A stretch of 64,000 nucleotides of DNA from Sulfuricurvum sp. (GCA_030696775.1 JAUYRN010000031.1:186001-250000), one strand, 5' to 3'. Positions 9,189 to 17,915 are shown, counted from the first letter of the stretch. Program-made: numbers and translations. The notes: generated from the letters alone by a model not told the origin.

Positions 9189-10583
9189 ATGCGCGCCGTT
9201 GTTCGTGGACGTATTGGTATTTTTCATCTTCAAGGCTTTTTGGATGGAAACAACGCTCCCTCTTTTTTAACCATTGATGACATCAGGGCCACTGAAGCTC
9301 TAAATGTAGATATGTTGCTGGTATCGCTCAAAAAAGTCATTTTTTTCAATAAAAACGGGCTGGATACCTTTGTTCAACTGTTAACCAATATACGAATTCA
9401 AAAGCACATTGTCGTTGGGTTTTGTGATTATGATCACTCAAAATTTAAAGCCATCAATGCTTTTTATGGAAATGAACTTAGCTTTTCTTTGTTTAAAAGT
9501 GAAAAAATTGCTGAGCTCTTTGTCTCCAGTAATAAAAATGAATCCAAAACAGTTTTACTTTACAATAGCGACCATTCACAACGCTCTGCTATGGCTATCG
9601 AGCTGTTTGACTATGGACACAATCCCGTTATCGCCCAAAGTTTGAATGAATTCGAAGAGAAAAAACAACATCCAGAGCTTTACTATGCCATTATCGAAGA
9701 TACTTATTTGGGATATTTTGGACAAAAAGTAGCCACACGCGTCACTGGGAATGCAATTATTTATACTATTTCCAATTTTTTGGATGCGGAGATCAGCGAT
9801 ACGTTTAACATTGCTTATCACAACAATTCGTTGAACGTTGGATTTCGTCTGTTTATTTTCGATGCCTATAAAGTCGTTTCCATGAATATTCATGCACTGA
9901 ATTTTTTTACTAAACTCGCCTCTGCAGGCGCTGAATACAATGCTACAATTTGCTTTGTAGGACTCACTTTTGAAAAAACACCTCAAGCTTTTAAGAATGA
10001 TCTTGAAGATGCCGGAATGCTTTTCTTTGACAATATGGAAGATATCCTCAAAAATAAAGAACTATTGAGCGATCTTGGCGGTGGTGGTGGAGCAACGGTT
10101 AAACAGCATCGATCTCTCAACAAAGCACTGGTTAATGAACTTCCCCATTTTATTGATGCAACCGTCTCTACTATCGCTATGATGACCAATGCTGAGGCAA
10201 TCAGGGAATCCGTAAAGATTCAGACGCTCACTGTTAGTGATTCTGCTGATCAGGTGGCTAGTTCTATTGGTTTTTATGGAGATCTTGATGGATTAATCAT
10301 CCTCATTTTCCCTCGCAGCATTGCAAAAAAAGCATGTGAACTTCTTATTGGTGACGTGAATGTTACCGATGAAGACATCCTCGATTCCTTGGCTGAATTT
10401 GTCAATATTATCGGAGGACGTGCTAAAGTGCTCCTCTCTGAAAACAAAAAGCGTCTTGATATTACCTTGCCTCGGACGTATGCCGATGTGAAAACTCTCT
10501 TGGAAATTGCTCAAGACAAAAAAGGGGTTCAGGTTGATTTGAATTTTGAAGGGCAAAATTTCATCTTTTTCCTGACACGCTGA
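9189..10583 (+). CDS. Multidomain protein with STAS-like and CheX-type phosphatase domains
   Basis: A 464-residue protein. Residues 1-105 resemble a STAS or anti-sigma-antagonist fold (RGRIGIFHLQGFLDGNNAP...NKNGLDTFVQLL). Residues 115-300 hold a receiver-like section without an obvious phospho-acceptor and a second STAS-like section (LFIFDAYKVVSMNIHALNFF). Residues 310-464 match the CheC/CheX/FliY phosphatase family: EAIRESV, then AEFVNIIGGRAK, whose E-x-x-N pair is the catalytic signature of CheX that removes phosphate from CheY. A glycine run (GGGGGA) and KQHRSLNKALVNELPHF link the halves. It is paired with the HDOD gene 2 nt upstream. I infer a phosphorelay-damping or chemotaxis role. Confidence 0.7.
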   Translation: MRAVVRGRIGIFHLQGFLDGNNAPSFLTIDDIRATEALNVDMLLVSLKKVIFFNKNGLDTFVQLLTNIRIQKHIVVGFCDYDHSKFKAINAFYGNELSFSLFKSEKIAELFVSSNKNESKTVLLYNSDHSQRSAMAIELFDYGHNPVIAQSLNEFEEKKQHPELYYAIIEDTYLGYFGQKVATRVTGNAIIYTISNFLDAEISDTFNIAYHNNSLNVGFRLFIFDAYKVVSMNIHALNFFTKLASAGAEYNATICFVGLTFEKTPQAFKNDLEDAGMLFFDNMEDILKNKELLSDLGGGGGATVKQHRSLNKALVNELPHFIDATVSTIAMMTNAEAIRESVKIQTLTVSDSADQVASSIGFYGDLDGLIILIFPRSIAKKACELLIGDVNVTDEDILDSLAEFVNIIGGRAKVLLSENKKRLDITLPRTYADVKTLLEIAQDKKGVQVDLNFEGQNFIFFLTR

Positions 10584-10625
10584 CTTTTTCGCTAAAATGT
10601 CAAAAAAATAACGAAGGTTTTTATT

Positions 10626-11267
10626 ATGCTCATCGCACCCAGTGTTCTTTCGGCTGATTTTGGTAATTTAGCCCGTGATGTTCGTGCCATCTGTGATGCA
10701 GGATGTGATTTCGTCCATGTCGACGTGATGGACGGTCATTTTGTTCCCAATATGACCATAGGGCCTGTCGTCGTCAGTGCCATTGCGAAAGCTGCTACCA
10801 AGCCTCTTGATATTCACCTTATGGTTCAAAACAATACTTTTTTTGTTGATCTTTTTGCTCCGCTCAAACCAGAATTTATCTCTTTTCACATCGAAGAGGA
10901 AAAAAATCCTCATCGCCTGGTCCAATACATACGATCACTTGGGATCAAGCCTGCCGTCGTGCTCAATCCCCATACTCCTGCCGAAGCGATTGAATATCTC
11001 TTGGGTGATTTGGATATGGTTCTCGTTATGAGTGTTAATCCAGGATTTGGCGGGCAAAAGTTTATTCCTACCGTCGTTGAAAAAATTAAACGTCTCAAAG
11101 TTTTACGGGATGCCATCAACCCTAATTGTCTTATCGAAATTGATGGTGGCGTAGGAAGCGGTAATATTCAGATGCTTAAAGATGCAGGTGTGGATATCTG
11201 TGTTGCAGGAAGCTATGTTTTTGGTGCCGATGATTTTAAAACTGCTATCGATAGCCTGCGTGTCTAA
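10626..11267 (+). CDS. rpe: Ribulose-phosphate 3-epimerase
   Basis: A 213-residue TIM-barrel enzyme that interconverts ribulose 5-phosphate and xylulose 5-phosphate in the pentose phosphate and Calvin pathways. Motifs seen: APSVLSADFGNL at the start, VHVDVMDGHFVPN (metal-binding His and Asp), LDIHLMV, MSVNPGFGGQKF and the phosphate-binding IDGGV...AGSYVFG. GAAGG stands upstream of the ATG. A structured repeat and trpF follow on the same strand. Confidence 0.97.
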   Translation: MLIAPSVLSADFGNLARDVRAICDAGCDFVHVDVMDGHFVPNMTIGPVVVSAIAKAATKPLDIHLMVQNNTFFVDLFAPLKPEFISFHIEEEKNPHRLVQYIRSLGIKPAVVLNPHTPAEAIEYLLGDLDMVLVMSVNPGFGGQKFIPTVVEKIKRLKVLRDAINPNCLIEIDGGVGSGNIQMLKDAGVDICVAGSYVFGADDFKTAIDSLRV

Positions 11268-11280
11268 AAGTAATATATAT

Positions 11281-11362
11281 ACCAGCATTCATGCTGGTAG
11301 CTTTAGGGGATTGCAAAGGACATCTATGTCCTTGCCACTCAAGCGGGCTTGCTCGTTTGAGT
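11281..11362 (+). repeat. Three-hairpin structured repeat (copy in rpe-trpF spacer)
   Basis: Three successive stems: ACCAGCAT/ATGCTGGT (11281-11298), GCAAAGGACAT/ATGTCCTTGC (11313-11335) and ACTCAA-CG/CG-TTGAGT (11337-11362). The 23-bp core at 11299-11321 (AGCTTTAGGGGATTGCAAAG plus GAC) is repeated exactly on the minus strand at 15059-15081, with hairpins on both sides of different sequence but the same architecture. It lies sense to the genes around it. Confidence 0.7.
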
Positions 11363-11377
11363 GTTGAATGAGATAAT

Positions 11378-11965
11378 ATGAGAGTAAAAATCTGCGGTAT
11401 TACAACTATGGATGATGCTATCCATGCCATTCATTGCGGTGCAGATGCATTAGGATTTGTCTTTTATCCTGAATCTCCCCGATACATTACACCACAAGAT
11501 GCTAAAACTATTATCGCTAAACTCCCCCCTTTTGTCGAAAAAGTTGCTCTCTTTGTTAATGAAACACCTGAAACTATCCAATCACTGTGCTTAGAGACAG
11601 GATGTACTCTCGCTCAAATCCATTTCGACGTCAGTGATGATTTTTATACGTCATTGCATTTTCCCTCTCTCAAAGTGATTCGAGCCAAAACCCGTGAAGA
11701 TGTCCTACGCTATCCAGACGAATATCGTCTCATTGATGCTTACTGTGAGAGTTACGGAGGAAGCGGGAAACGTCTTAACATTGAATGGTTTAAGGGAATT
11801 AATTGCTCTAAGATTATTTTAGCAGGCGGGCTTGATCCTGCAAATATACCTTCGATTAAAGAGTATGGTTTTTATGGTGTGGATGTGAGCAGCGGTGTTG
11901 AATTATCCCACGGAAAAAAAGATCACCAAAAAGTATTTGATTTTATCACACAGGCGAAATTATGA
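11378..11965 (+). CDS. trpF: Phosphoribosylanthranilate isomerase
   Basis: A 195-residue TIM-barrel enzyme of tryptophan synthesis that converts N-(5-phosphoribosyl)anthranilate to CdRP. The catalytic cysteine is in MRVKICGIT, the general acid aspartate in YRLIDAYCESYGGSG, and phosphate-binding loops are ILAGGLDPANI and GVDVSSGVE. Length and order fit the family. There is no clear Shine-Dalgarno; the ATG follows a GATAAT directly. It overlaps the next gene by 4 nt (ATGA), so the exonuclease is translationally coupled. Other trp genes are not in the window. Confidence 0.95.
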   Translation: MRVKICGITTMDDAIHAIHCGADALGFVFYPESPRYITPQDAKTIIAKLPPFVEKVALFVNETPETIQSLCLETGCTLAQIHFDVSDDFYTSLHFPSLKVIRAKTREDVLRYPDEYRLIDAYCESYGGSGKRLNIEWFKGINCSKIILAGGLDPANIPSIKEYGFYGVDVSSGVELSHGKKDHQKVFDFITQAKL

Positions 11966-12732
11966 TTCCATTGGATCCAAAAATAGTTAATCGCCTCTCT
12001 AAAAATGGGATTCCAAAAGAAGAATTTGAAGAAAAAGTAGGCGATGATCTTGCCCTTGAAATGTTAAAAGCTCAAGGCTTGAACGTAGTTTTGCATTCAA
12101 AGGCCTATAAGTTTCGTACTTCTCTGACTCCGGTTAACGATACCCTTTTTTGTATTGTAGATGTTGAGACCAACGGATCCAAAACGGCCCACCATCAGAT
12201 CATAGAAATTGGTGCTGTAAGGTTTCAGAATGGAAAAATCATCGATACCTTTGAAAGCCTGGTCCATTGTGAGAGTATCTCAGATGCGATTGCTGAAATT
12301 ACTGGCATCAGCGTTGAACAAACCATTCATGCACCACCGCTTTCAAAAGTAATGTCTGATTTTCGCCTCTATTTAGGTGATGCTGTTTTTGTTGGGCATG
12401 ATGCAAAATTTGATTATAAATTTGTCTCTGCCATGATGGAGCGAGCAGGTCTGGGTGTATTGCTTAATCGCCAATTGTGTACGATTGATCTAGCTGAGCG
12501 AACATTTGAGTCTGAGCGGTATGGTTTGAGATATTTAAATGAAATGTATGATCTTCATTCTGAAGCCACGTATCACCGTGCGCTCTCAGATGCCATTACC
12601 ACGACAAATCTACTGGCACAAGTACTTCCGATGGTTCCTAAAAATGTCCAGACGACTGAAGAGTTGATTGCGTTTTCAAAAGAGGCTGCGAGAATGAAGA
12701 GATTAAAGCCGATAAAAGAAGTTGTGAGTTAA
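11962..12732 (+). CDS. DnaQ-like 3'-5' exonuclease (DEDDh family)
   Basis: A 256-residue protein. After an N-terminal region of about 60 residues comes a DEDDh exonuclease domain: FCIVDVETNGS (first Asp and Glu), GHDAKFDYKFV (second Asp) and HRALSDAITT (His and last Asp). These four acidic residues and the histidine bind two metals. It resembles the epsilon proofreading subunit of DNA polymerase III, and Campylobacterota often carry such stand-alone relatives. Whether it proofreads for DnaE or acts in repair cannot be judged. Coupled to trpF by a 4-nt overlap. Confidence 0.88.
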   Translation: MIPLDPKIVNRLSKNGIPKEEFEEKVGDDLALEMLKAQGLNVVLHSKAYKFRTSLTPVNDTLFCIVDVETNGSKTAHHQIIEIGAVRFQNGKIIDTFESLVHCESISDAIAEITGISVEQTIHAPPLSKVMSDFRLYLGDAVFVGHDAKFDYKFVSAMMERAGLGVLLNRQLCTIDLAERTFESERYGLRYLNEMYDLHSEATYHRALSDAITTTNLLAQVLPMVPKNVQTTEELIAFSKEAARMKRLKPIKEVVS

Positions 12733-12734
12733 TT

Positions 12735-12764
12735 TACCGTTCGTCCTGAGATCTAGGCAAACGG
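12735..12764. terminator. Possible bidirectional terminator between exonuclease gene and accA
   Basis: In the 39-base convergent spacer an imperfect stem CCGTT..CCT/AGG..AACGG can form around GAGATCT. No T tract is obvious, so this is a weak call based on position and pairing. Confidence 0.3.
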
Positions 12765-12771
12765 GAGTTTC

Positions 12772-13707
12772 TTATTCGCTATAACGCCCGACACCGACAA
12801 GACGGTTGTATCGTTTTTCAAGACGTTCTGAGTCACTAAGTTTGCGTAAAGATGCAACGGATGAGAGGAAATAATCTTTGAGCATGTTCGCTGCGCCCAC
12901 TTTATCACGATGAGCACCAATCAACGGTTCGTCAATGACATCATCAATTAAATCGAGCGATTTAAGATCTTCACTGGTAATTTTCAATGCTTTGGTTGCA
13001 GCTTCTACTTTGCTGGGGTCATTCCACAAAATTGCTGAGCACCCCTCAGGCGAAATAACACTAAATACGGAGTAGCGCATCATCGCAAGGCGATCTGCGA
13101 CACCGATAGCCAATGCACCGCCACTTCCGCCTTCGCCAATAACGACCGAAACTGTAATGGTATTGAGATTGGAAAGTTCAAGTAAATTGCGAGCAATTGC
13201 TTCACTTTGATTACGCTCTTCTGCACCCAATCCCGGATATGCACCCGGAGTATCGATTAACATCAAAAGTGGGATCTTGAATTTTTCCGCCATTTTTGCC
13301 ATACGCAAAGCTTTACGGTATCCTTCAGGATTTGGCATACCAAAATTACGCTTGAGCTTGTTTTTAGTCCCGCGTCCTTTTTGTTCACCAATAATCATCA
13401 CACGCTCATCGCCAATCATACCCAAATAACAAATGATAGAGAGGTCATCGCGATAGTGGCGATCTCCATGGAGCTCGTATTTTTTGTCAAAAAGAAGGTT
13501 GATATAATCAAGAGCATATGGACGGTCTTGATGCCGTGCAAGCTGAAGTTCTTGATAGGGAGATAAATTTGTGTAGGTTTGCTGAACTTCTTTATCCAAA
13601 TCTTGTTTGAGAATGGTTACTGCATGATGGTCATAACGGACCTCTGCAGCAATAATCTCTTCTTGAATTTGGCAAATTTTTTGTTCAAAATCGAGATAGG
13701 TAGCCAA
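12772..13707 (-). CDS. accA: Acetyl-CoA carboxylase carboxyltransferase, alpha subunit
   Basis: A 311-residue AccA subunit that, with AccD, moves the carboxyl group from biotin to acetyl-CoA, forming malonyl-CoA. Recognisable stretches are [60 protein letters not shown] and [10 protein letters not shown]. The start is a TTG with AAGG upstream, 9 nt after fabF's stop, so it is the last gene of the fatty-acid run. Length is typical. Confidence 0.97.
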   Translation of the reverse strand: MATYLDFEQKICQIQEEIIAAEVRYDHHAVTILKQDLDKEVQQTYTNLSPYQELQLARHQDRPYALDYINLLFDKKYELHGDRHYRDDLSIICYLGMIGDERVMIIGEQKGRGTKNKLKRNFGMPNPEGYRKALRMAKMAEKFKIPLLMLIDTPGAYPGLGAEERNQSEAIARNLLELSNLNTITVSVVIGEGGSGGALAIGVADRLAMMRYSVFSVISPEGCSAILWNDPSKVEAATKALKITSEDLKSLDLIDDVIDEPLIGAHRDKVGAANMLKDYFLSSVASLRKLSDSERLEKRYNRLVGVGRYSE

Positions 13708-13716
13708 GAGAGTGCC

Positions 13717-14940
13717 TTAGATTTTTCTGAAAATAACAACACCGTTCGTGCCGCCAAATCCAAATGAGTTACTCATAACTACGTTAAGCTCAGCTTTTCG
13801 TGCTACATTAGGGACAATATCCAAATCGCAATCAACATCTGGTGTTTCATAGTTAATAGTCGGAGGAATAATGCTATCGCGCATTGCCATGATACTCACA
13901 ACGGCTTCTATCCCGCCTGCAGCACCTAGACAGTGACCTGTTTGACCTTTGGTTGAGCTGATTGGAGGACAATTTTCAGCCCCACCGAATGTTGCTTTTG
14001 TTGCCATTGTTTCATACCAGTCATTGTACTTGGTACTGGTTCCGTGAGCATTGATGTAATCAACCTTTGGCTGACCAGCCATTTTCATCGCTGCTTTCAT
14101 CGCACGCGCTGCGCCCTCTCCGCCAGGAGCAGGAGTTGTAATGTGATTGGCATCACCGCTTTCACCAAAGCCGATAAGCTCTGCATAAATACGTGCTCCG
14201 CGCGCAATTGCACTCTCATATTCTTCAAGTACTAAGGCCGCAGCACCCTCGCCCATTACAAATCCTGTACGATCTGCATCAAAAGGACGCGACGCTTTTT
14301 TAGGCTCATCGTTTCTTGTAGAGAGCGCTTTCATTGCTGCAAATCCACCGATACCTACTCCACAAATCGCTGATTCAGCGGCAACTACGAGCATCTGATC
14401 TGCACCGCCAACCATAATGGTTTTTGCTGCTTCACTAATTCCATGCGTTCCTGCTGCACACGCTGTTACACTTGAAAGGTTAGGGCCCTTAAGCCCGTGC
14501 TCAATCGAAACAAATCCGCCAAGCATATTAACAAGCGCCGAAGGGATAAAAAATGGAGAAATACGACGTGGACCTTTGGTCTCTAATACGATAGAACTCG
14601 CTTCAATCGCTGCCAAACCGCCAATTCCTGCTGCTGCACTGATACCAAAACGGTCTTTGTCTATGTCTGCATTCAAACCTGCATCCAACATTGCTTCTTG
14701 CGCTGCTTTAAGTCCGAAATGGATAAAACGATCCGCTTTTTTTACTTCTTTTGGATGCATTACGGTTTCAGGATCAAATCCTTTTACTTCTCCAGCAATC
14801 TGTACACTGTGCTGAGATGCATCGAAAATAGTAATCATATCGATACCGCATTCTCCCTCGCAAATAGCCTTAAAAGAACTTTCTTTGTCATGGCCCAATG
14901 CGTTGATCATTCCCATGCCGGTTACTACTACTCGTTTCAC
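13717..14940 (-). CDS. fabF: 3-oxoacyl-[acyl-carrier-protein] synthase II
   Basis: A 407-residue KAS II condensing enzyme. The catalytic Cys is in SSVTACAAGTHG, and the two histidines are in NAHGTSTKYND and TGHCLGAAGGIE. The C-terminal NSFGFGGTNG is standard. It elongates acyl-ACP with malonyl-ACP. The start codon is GTG, with AGGAG 6 nt upstream; the ATG seen 2 nt before it is out of frame. It lies downstream of acpP, separated by a spacer containing a structured repeat, and 9 nt upstream of accA. Confidence 0.97.
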   Translation of the reverse strand: MKRVVVTGMGMINALGHDKESSFKAICEGECGIDMITIFDASQHSVQIAGEVKGFDPETVMHPKEVKKADRFIHFGLKAAQEAMLDAGLNADIDKDRFGISAAAGIGGLAAIEASSIVLETKGPRRISPFFIPSALVNMLGGFVSIEHGLKGPNLSSVTACAAGTHGISEAAKTIMVGGADQMLVVAAESAICGVGIGGFAAMKALSTRNDEPKKASRPFDADRTGFVMGEGAAALVLEEYESAIARGARIYAELIGFGESGDANHITTPAPGGEGAARAMKAAMKMAGQPKVDYINAHGTSTKYNDWYETMATKATFGGAENCPPISSTKGQTGHCLGAAGGIEAVVSIMAMRDSIIPPTINYETPDVDCDLDIVPNVARKAELNVVMSNSFGFGGTNGVVIFRKI

Positions 14941-15023
14941 ATTTTCTCCTGCGTATCAATGGTCTTAAACGATGGCTCATACAAGCCAACAGTTAAAATC
15001 ACTCTCATCTTTAATGCTACACA

Positions 15024-15101
15024 AAAACGAATTCATCCGTTTTATGGCAAGAACTAAAGTCCTTTGCAATCCCCTAAAGCTTCAAAAAACAAGTTTTTTG
15101 A
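15024..15101 (-). repeat. Three-hairpin structured repeat (copy in acpP-fabF spacer)
   Basis: Minus-strand copy of the element at 11281-11362. The core at 15059-15081 is identical over 23 bp. Stem 1 is TCAAAAAA/TTTTTTGA, stem 2 GCAA-GGAC/GTTCTTGC with one G-T pair, stem 3 AAAACG/CGTTTT. Stems 1 and 3 differ fully in sequence from the first copy yet still pair. It is sense to acpP and fabF. Confidence 0.68.
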
Positions 15102-15131
15102 GAATTTTAGAGATACATATATCAATCGCGA

Positions 15132-15362
15132 TTACTTTTTGCCTTCGATGTAATTGATTACATCTTGAACCGTTTGGATTTTTTCCGCTTCATCATCAGG
15201 AATTTCGATATCGAATTTCTCTTCAAGAGCCATTACCAATTCAACAACATCAAGGCTATCAGCGCCAAGATCTTCTACGAATTTAGAATCCGCTTTTACT
15301 TCGTCCGGGTTTACGCTGAGTTGCTCAACCACTACTTCTTTAATGTCTTCCAAAAGTGCCAT
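15132..15362 (-). CDS. acpP: Acyl carrier protein
   Basis: A 76-residue acidic protein with the phosphopantetheine site [11 protein letters not shown]; Ser36 takes the prosthetic group. It carries growing acyl chains for FabG, FabF and other enzymes. It has a strong ribosome-binding site (AGGAGC) and a TATAAT about 35 nt upstream of the ATG, so it probably has its own strong promoter inside the cluster, as expected for so abundant a protein. Neighbours fabG (upstream) and fabF (downstream) are on the same strand. Confidence 0.98.
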   Translation of the reverse strand: MALLEDIKEVVVEQLSVNPDEVKADSKFVEDLGADSLDVVELVMALEEKFDIEIPDDEAEKIQTVQDVINYIEGKK

Positions 15363-15397
15363 AATAGCTCCTGTTCATATGAATAAAATCGCCAAAT

Positions 15398-15403
15398 TAT
15401 AAC
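15398..15403 (-). promoter_or_regulatory. -10 box (TATAAT) of acpP
   Basis: On the minus strand GTGTTATAATTTGG lies about 35 nt upstream of the acpP ATG, preceding an AGGAGC ribosome-binding site. No clear -35 hexamer was seen. The exact position is given to within a few bases. Confidence 0.5.
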
Positions 15404-15445
15404 ACATTTAGCTTAAGTTGGGAAATTTCCCTCTAATTTACCTTT

Positions 15446-15596
15446 CTTCGGCTTTGCTTTCGTATACTGCCTTCTATTTCAAAGCTAAAAATCTAAGCAG
15501 TTGGATTATTGTGACGCTTCCTTCGGCTATGCTTAGCGCATATAGCCTTCGGTTCCAAAGCTAAAAAATCCAAGCAGTTGGATTTTTTTACGCTTC
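15446..15596 (-). repeat. Two tandem 75/76-bp hairpin units between fabG and acpP
   Basis: Unit 1 covers 15521-15596 and unit 2 covers 15446-15520, head to tail. Both contain, on the minus strand, a stem of the form ATCCAA-ctgc-TTGGAT (with one mismatch in unit 2), then TTAGCTTTG, then a block ending GCCGAAG. The stem next to fabG is followed by six T and sits directly after the fabG stop codon, so that part probably works as a terminator. The two units differ at roughly a quarter of positions, so the duplication is not recent. Confidence 0.68.
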
Positions 15597-16340
15597 TCAC
15601 ATATACATTCCACCATTTACTTTAAGTGTTTCACCCGTGATGTAGCTTGCATGATCACTGAGTAAAAATGCGGTTGCTTCTGCCACTTCCACAGCGTTAC
15701 CAAAACGAGCCATTGGGATTTTAGCGGTAAAGGCTGCTTTTACTTCCTCTTTTAGCTCATCGGTCATATCAGTTGCAATAAAACCAGGAGTAATACAGTT
15801 ATAGCGAATACCGCTTGTTGCTGCTTCTATTGCAAAACTTTTCGTCATTGCAATCATTCCGCCCTTGGAGGCCGCATAGTTGGTTTGACCTGCATTGCCT
15901 GTTTCACCGACAATGGATGCCATATTGACGATGCTTCCAAATTTTTGTTTGCGCATCGCTTTCATCGCTTCTCGACAACCGATAAATGCAGAAGTAAGAT
16001 TGGCATCGATGACGCTGGTAAATTCTTCGGCTTTCATGCGCATTGCCAATTTATCGTTCGTGATCCCTGCATTGTTAACCAAGTACGATAATTCGCCATC
16101 CGCATCGATAATTGTTTTGACCGCATCAACAAATGCTGCTTCATCGCTCACATCAAAACCGATAACTGCTGCTTTTCCGCCAGCGCGCTCAATCTCATCT
16201 TTAACTGCATCTGCTGAAGTTGCTCCGCTTCGGTAGTTAATCCATACTTTTAAACCATATCCCGCCAACACTTTTGCTACTTCGGCACCAATACCTCTGC
16301 TTGAACCAGTTACTAAAACATTTTTACCTGTGAATTTCAT
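15597..16340 (-). CDS. fabG: 3-oxoacyl-[acyl-carrier-protein] reductase
   Basis: A 247-residue short-chain dehydrogenase. GSSRGIG binds NADPH, NNAGIT is the next motif, and the catalytic Ser-Tyr-Lys is seen in MASIVGETG...YAASKGG. It reduces beta-ketoacyl-ACP in fatty-acid elongation. The neighbours acpP and fabF support FabG over other SDR enzymes. Its upstream spacer holds a strong hairpin that follows gpmI; its ribosome-binding site is weak. Confidence 0.96.
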   Translation of the reverse strand: MKFTGKNVLVTGSSRGIGAEVAKVLAGYGLKVWINYRSGATSADAVKDEIERAGGKAAVIGFDVSDEAAFVDAVKTIIDADGELSYLVNNAGITNDKLAMRMKAEEFTSVIDANLTSAFIGCREAMKAMRKQKFGSIVNMASIVGETGNAGQTNYAASKGGMIAMTKSFAIEAATSGIRYNCITPGFIATDMTDELKEEVKAAFTAKIPMARFGNAVEVAEATAFLLSDHASYITGETLKVNGGMYM

Positions 16341-16412
16341 TTATTTATACCCTTTTTCATAAAATAATCTGCCTTGAAAGAGGCAAGCTTCAGTGCCTTA
16401 GCGGCGAGCGTA

Positions 16413-16437
16413 GCCAAAGGAATTTTATTCCTTTGGC
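16413..16437 (-). terminator. Strong hairpin after gpmI (possible terminator or repeat)
   Basis: GCCAAAGGAAT/ATTCCTTTGGC, an 11-bp perfect stem with a 3-nt loop, starts 3 nt after the gpmI stop codon. It is followed by further short stems (GCC-GGC; TGCCT/AGGCA near 16371-16386) rather than a T tract, so it may be part of a repeat or an mRNA-stabilising structure rather than a terminator. Confidence 0.5.
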
Positions 16438-16439
16438 GT

Positions 16440-17915
16440 TCAAATCAGTGGTGTGTCCATCTCTGATGGGATTTCAATTCCCATCAATTTTAAAACTGTC
16501 GGTGCAATGTTATTGAGTGCACCCGGATGGACTTCTTTGACCTCATCCGCCATAACAAAACACCATACTTTACCAACCGTATGATTGGTCAAGGTATTAC
16601 CTGCATCATCACGCATCTCTTCACAGTTTCCATGATCGGATGTAAGTACCATCGCGTAACCTTGGGCTTTTGCAGCTTCGACAATCCGTCCAAGCTGCTC
16701 ATCGACGGCTTCAACTGCACGGGTAGCCGCTTCAAAATTGCCCGTATGCCCCACCATATCACCATTGGCAAAGTTTACCACAATAAAGTCAATCCCCTCA
16801 GCAATCGCTTTTACCACGACATCGCCCACTTCTGAAGCACTCATCTCAGGTTTCATATCGTAAGTTTTAACTTGAGGGCTAGGAATCAAAACCCGTGTTT
16901 CATTTTCATACGGTTCTTCGATACCGCCATTAAAGAAAAAGGTAACATGTGCATATTTTTCTGTTTCCGCCGTATGAAGCTGACGTTTTCCGGCACGTGA
17001 AATCACTTCAGAAAGCGTATTTACCGGTGCATCTTTAGGAAATAAAACGGGAAATGGAAAGCTTTTATCATACTGCGTCATCGTAGCAAAATGGATAGGG
17101 ACAAAACGACGTTCAAATCCCTTAAATTGTTCATCACCTAAAGCAGTTGCGAATTGTCTCATCCGATCGCTTCTAAAGTTAAGGGTTAAAACCGCATCCC
17201 CTTCACTAATTCCTTCATATCCATCGAAGGCAGTCGGGACGATAAATTCATCTTGTTCACCTTTAGCGTACGAATTTTCGATGTAATCAGTAACACTTTG
17301 TTCACTTTTTGGTGTTGCGTTTACAATGGCGTTATAGCCGCGTTCAATACGTTCCCAACGATTGTCCCGATCCATCGCATAAAAACGCCCGCCCAATGAA
17401 CCGATTCGAATGTTACGACGTCCATGCGCTTTGATAGTTTGGACAAAATGGATGGCAGAAGTAGGTGAAACATCTCGTCCGTCACTAATGAGATGAAGCC
17501 ATACTTCCTTGCCTGCATCGGCGGCAATCTCTGCAACGCCTATTAAATGGTCAATATGTGAATGAACTCCGCCATCACTCATAAGAGCAATGAGATGGAG
17601 TCGATTGCTTGTTTTTAATAAAGCATTAAAGACTTCGTTGCGTTCAAAACTGCCATCTTCCAGCGCGAGAGAAATTTTGACCAGATCTTGATACAGTACC
17701 CGTCCACTTCCCATACTCATGTGCCCTACTTCAGAATTTCCCATCTGTCCCTCAGGCAAACCGACACTTAAACCAAATGTGTCAATAAGAGAATGAGGAA
17801 CGTGTGCAAATAACTGAGTATACGTCGGTTTATGTGCAGCATGAAAGGCATTAAAAGAGTGTTTGGGTGAGTACCCAATCCCATCGGTAATGACCAAAAC
17901 GGTTTTTTTGTTCAT
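16440..17915 (-). CDS. gpmI: 2,3-bisphosphoglycerate-independent phosphoglycerate mutase
   Basis: A 491-residue iPGM that interconverts 3- and 2-phosphoglycerate with two Mn ions. The opening KKTVLVITDGIGY provides a metal aspartate, GNSEVGHMSMGSGRV the phospho-acceptor serine, LISDGRDVSPTS substrate contacts, and NFANGDMVGHTG and TSDHGNCEEM the remaining metal ligands. Length matches the family (about 490-515 aa). A strong AGGAGGC ribosome-binding site lies before the ATG. It heads the minus-strand run with the fab genes; mraY is divergent. Confidence 0.97.
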   Translation of the reverse strand: MNKKTVLVITDGIGYSPKHSFNAFHAAHKPTYTQLFAHVPHSLIDTFGLSVGLPEGQMGNSEVGHMSMGSGRVLYQDLVKISLALEDGSFERNEVFNALLKTSNRLHLIALMSDGGVHSHIDHLIGVAEIAADAGKEVWLHLISDGRDVSPTSAIHFVQTIKAHGRRNIRIGSLGGRFYAMDRDNRWERIERGYNAIVNATPKSEQSVTDYIENSYAKGEQDEFIVPTAFDGYEGISEGDAVLTLNFRSDRMRQFATALGDEQFKGFERRFVPIHFATMTQYDKSFPFPVLFPKDAPVNTLSEVISRAGKRQLHTAETEKYAHVTFFFNGGIEEPYENETRVLIPSPQVKTYDMKPEMSASEVGDVVVKAIAEGIDFIVVNFANGDMVGHTGNFEAATRAVEAVDEQLGRIVEAAKAQGYAMVLTSDHGNCEEMRDDAGNTLTNHTVGKVWCFVMADEVKEVHPGALNNIAPTVLKLMGIEIPSEMDTPLI

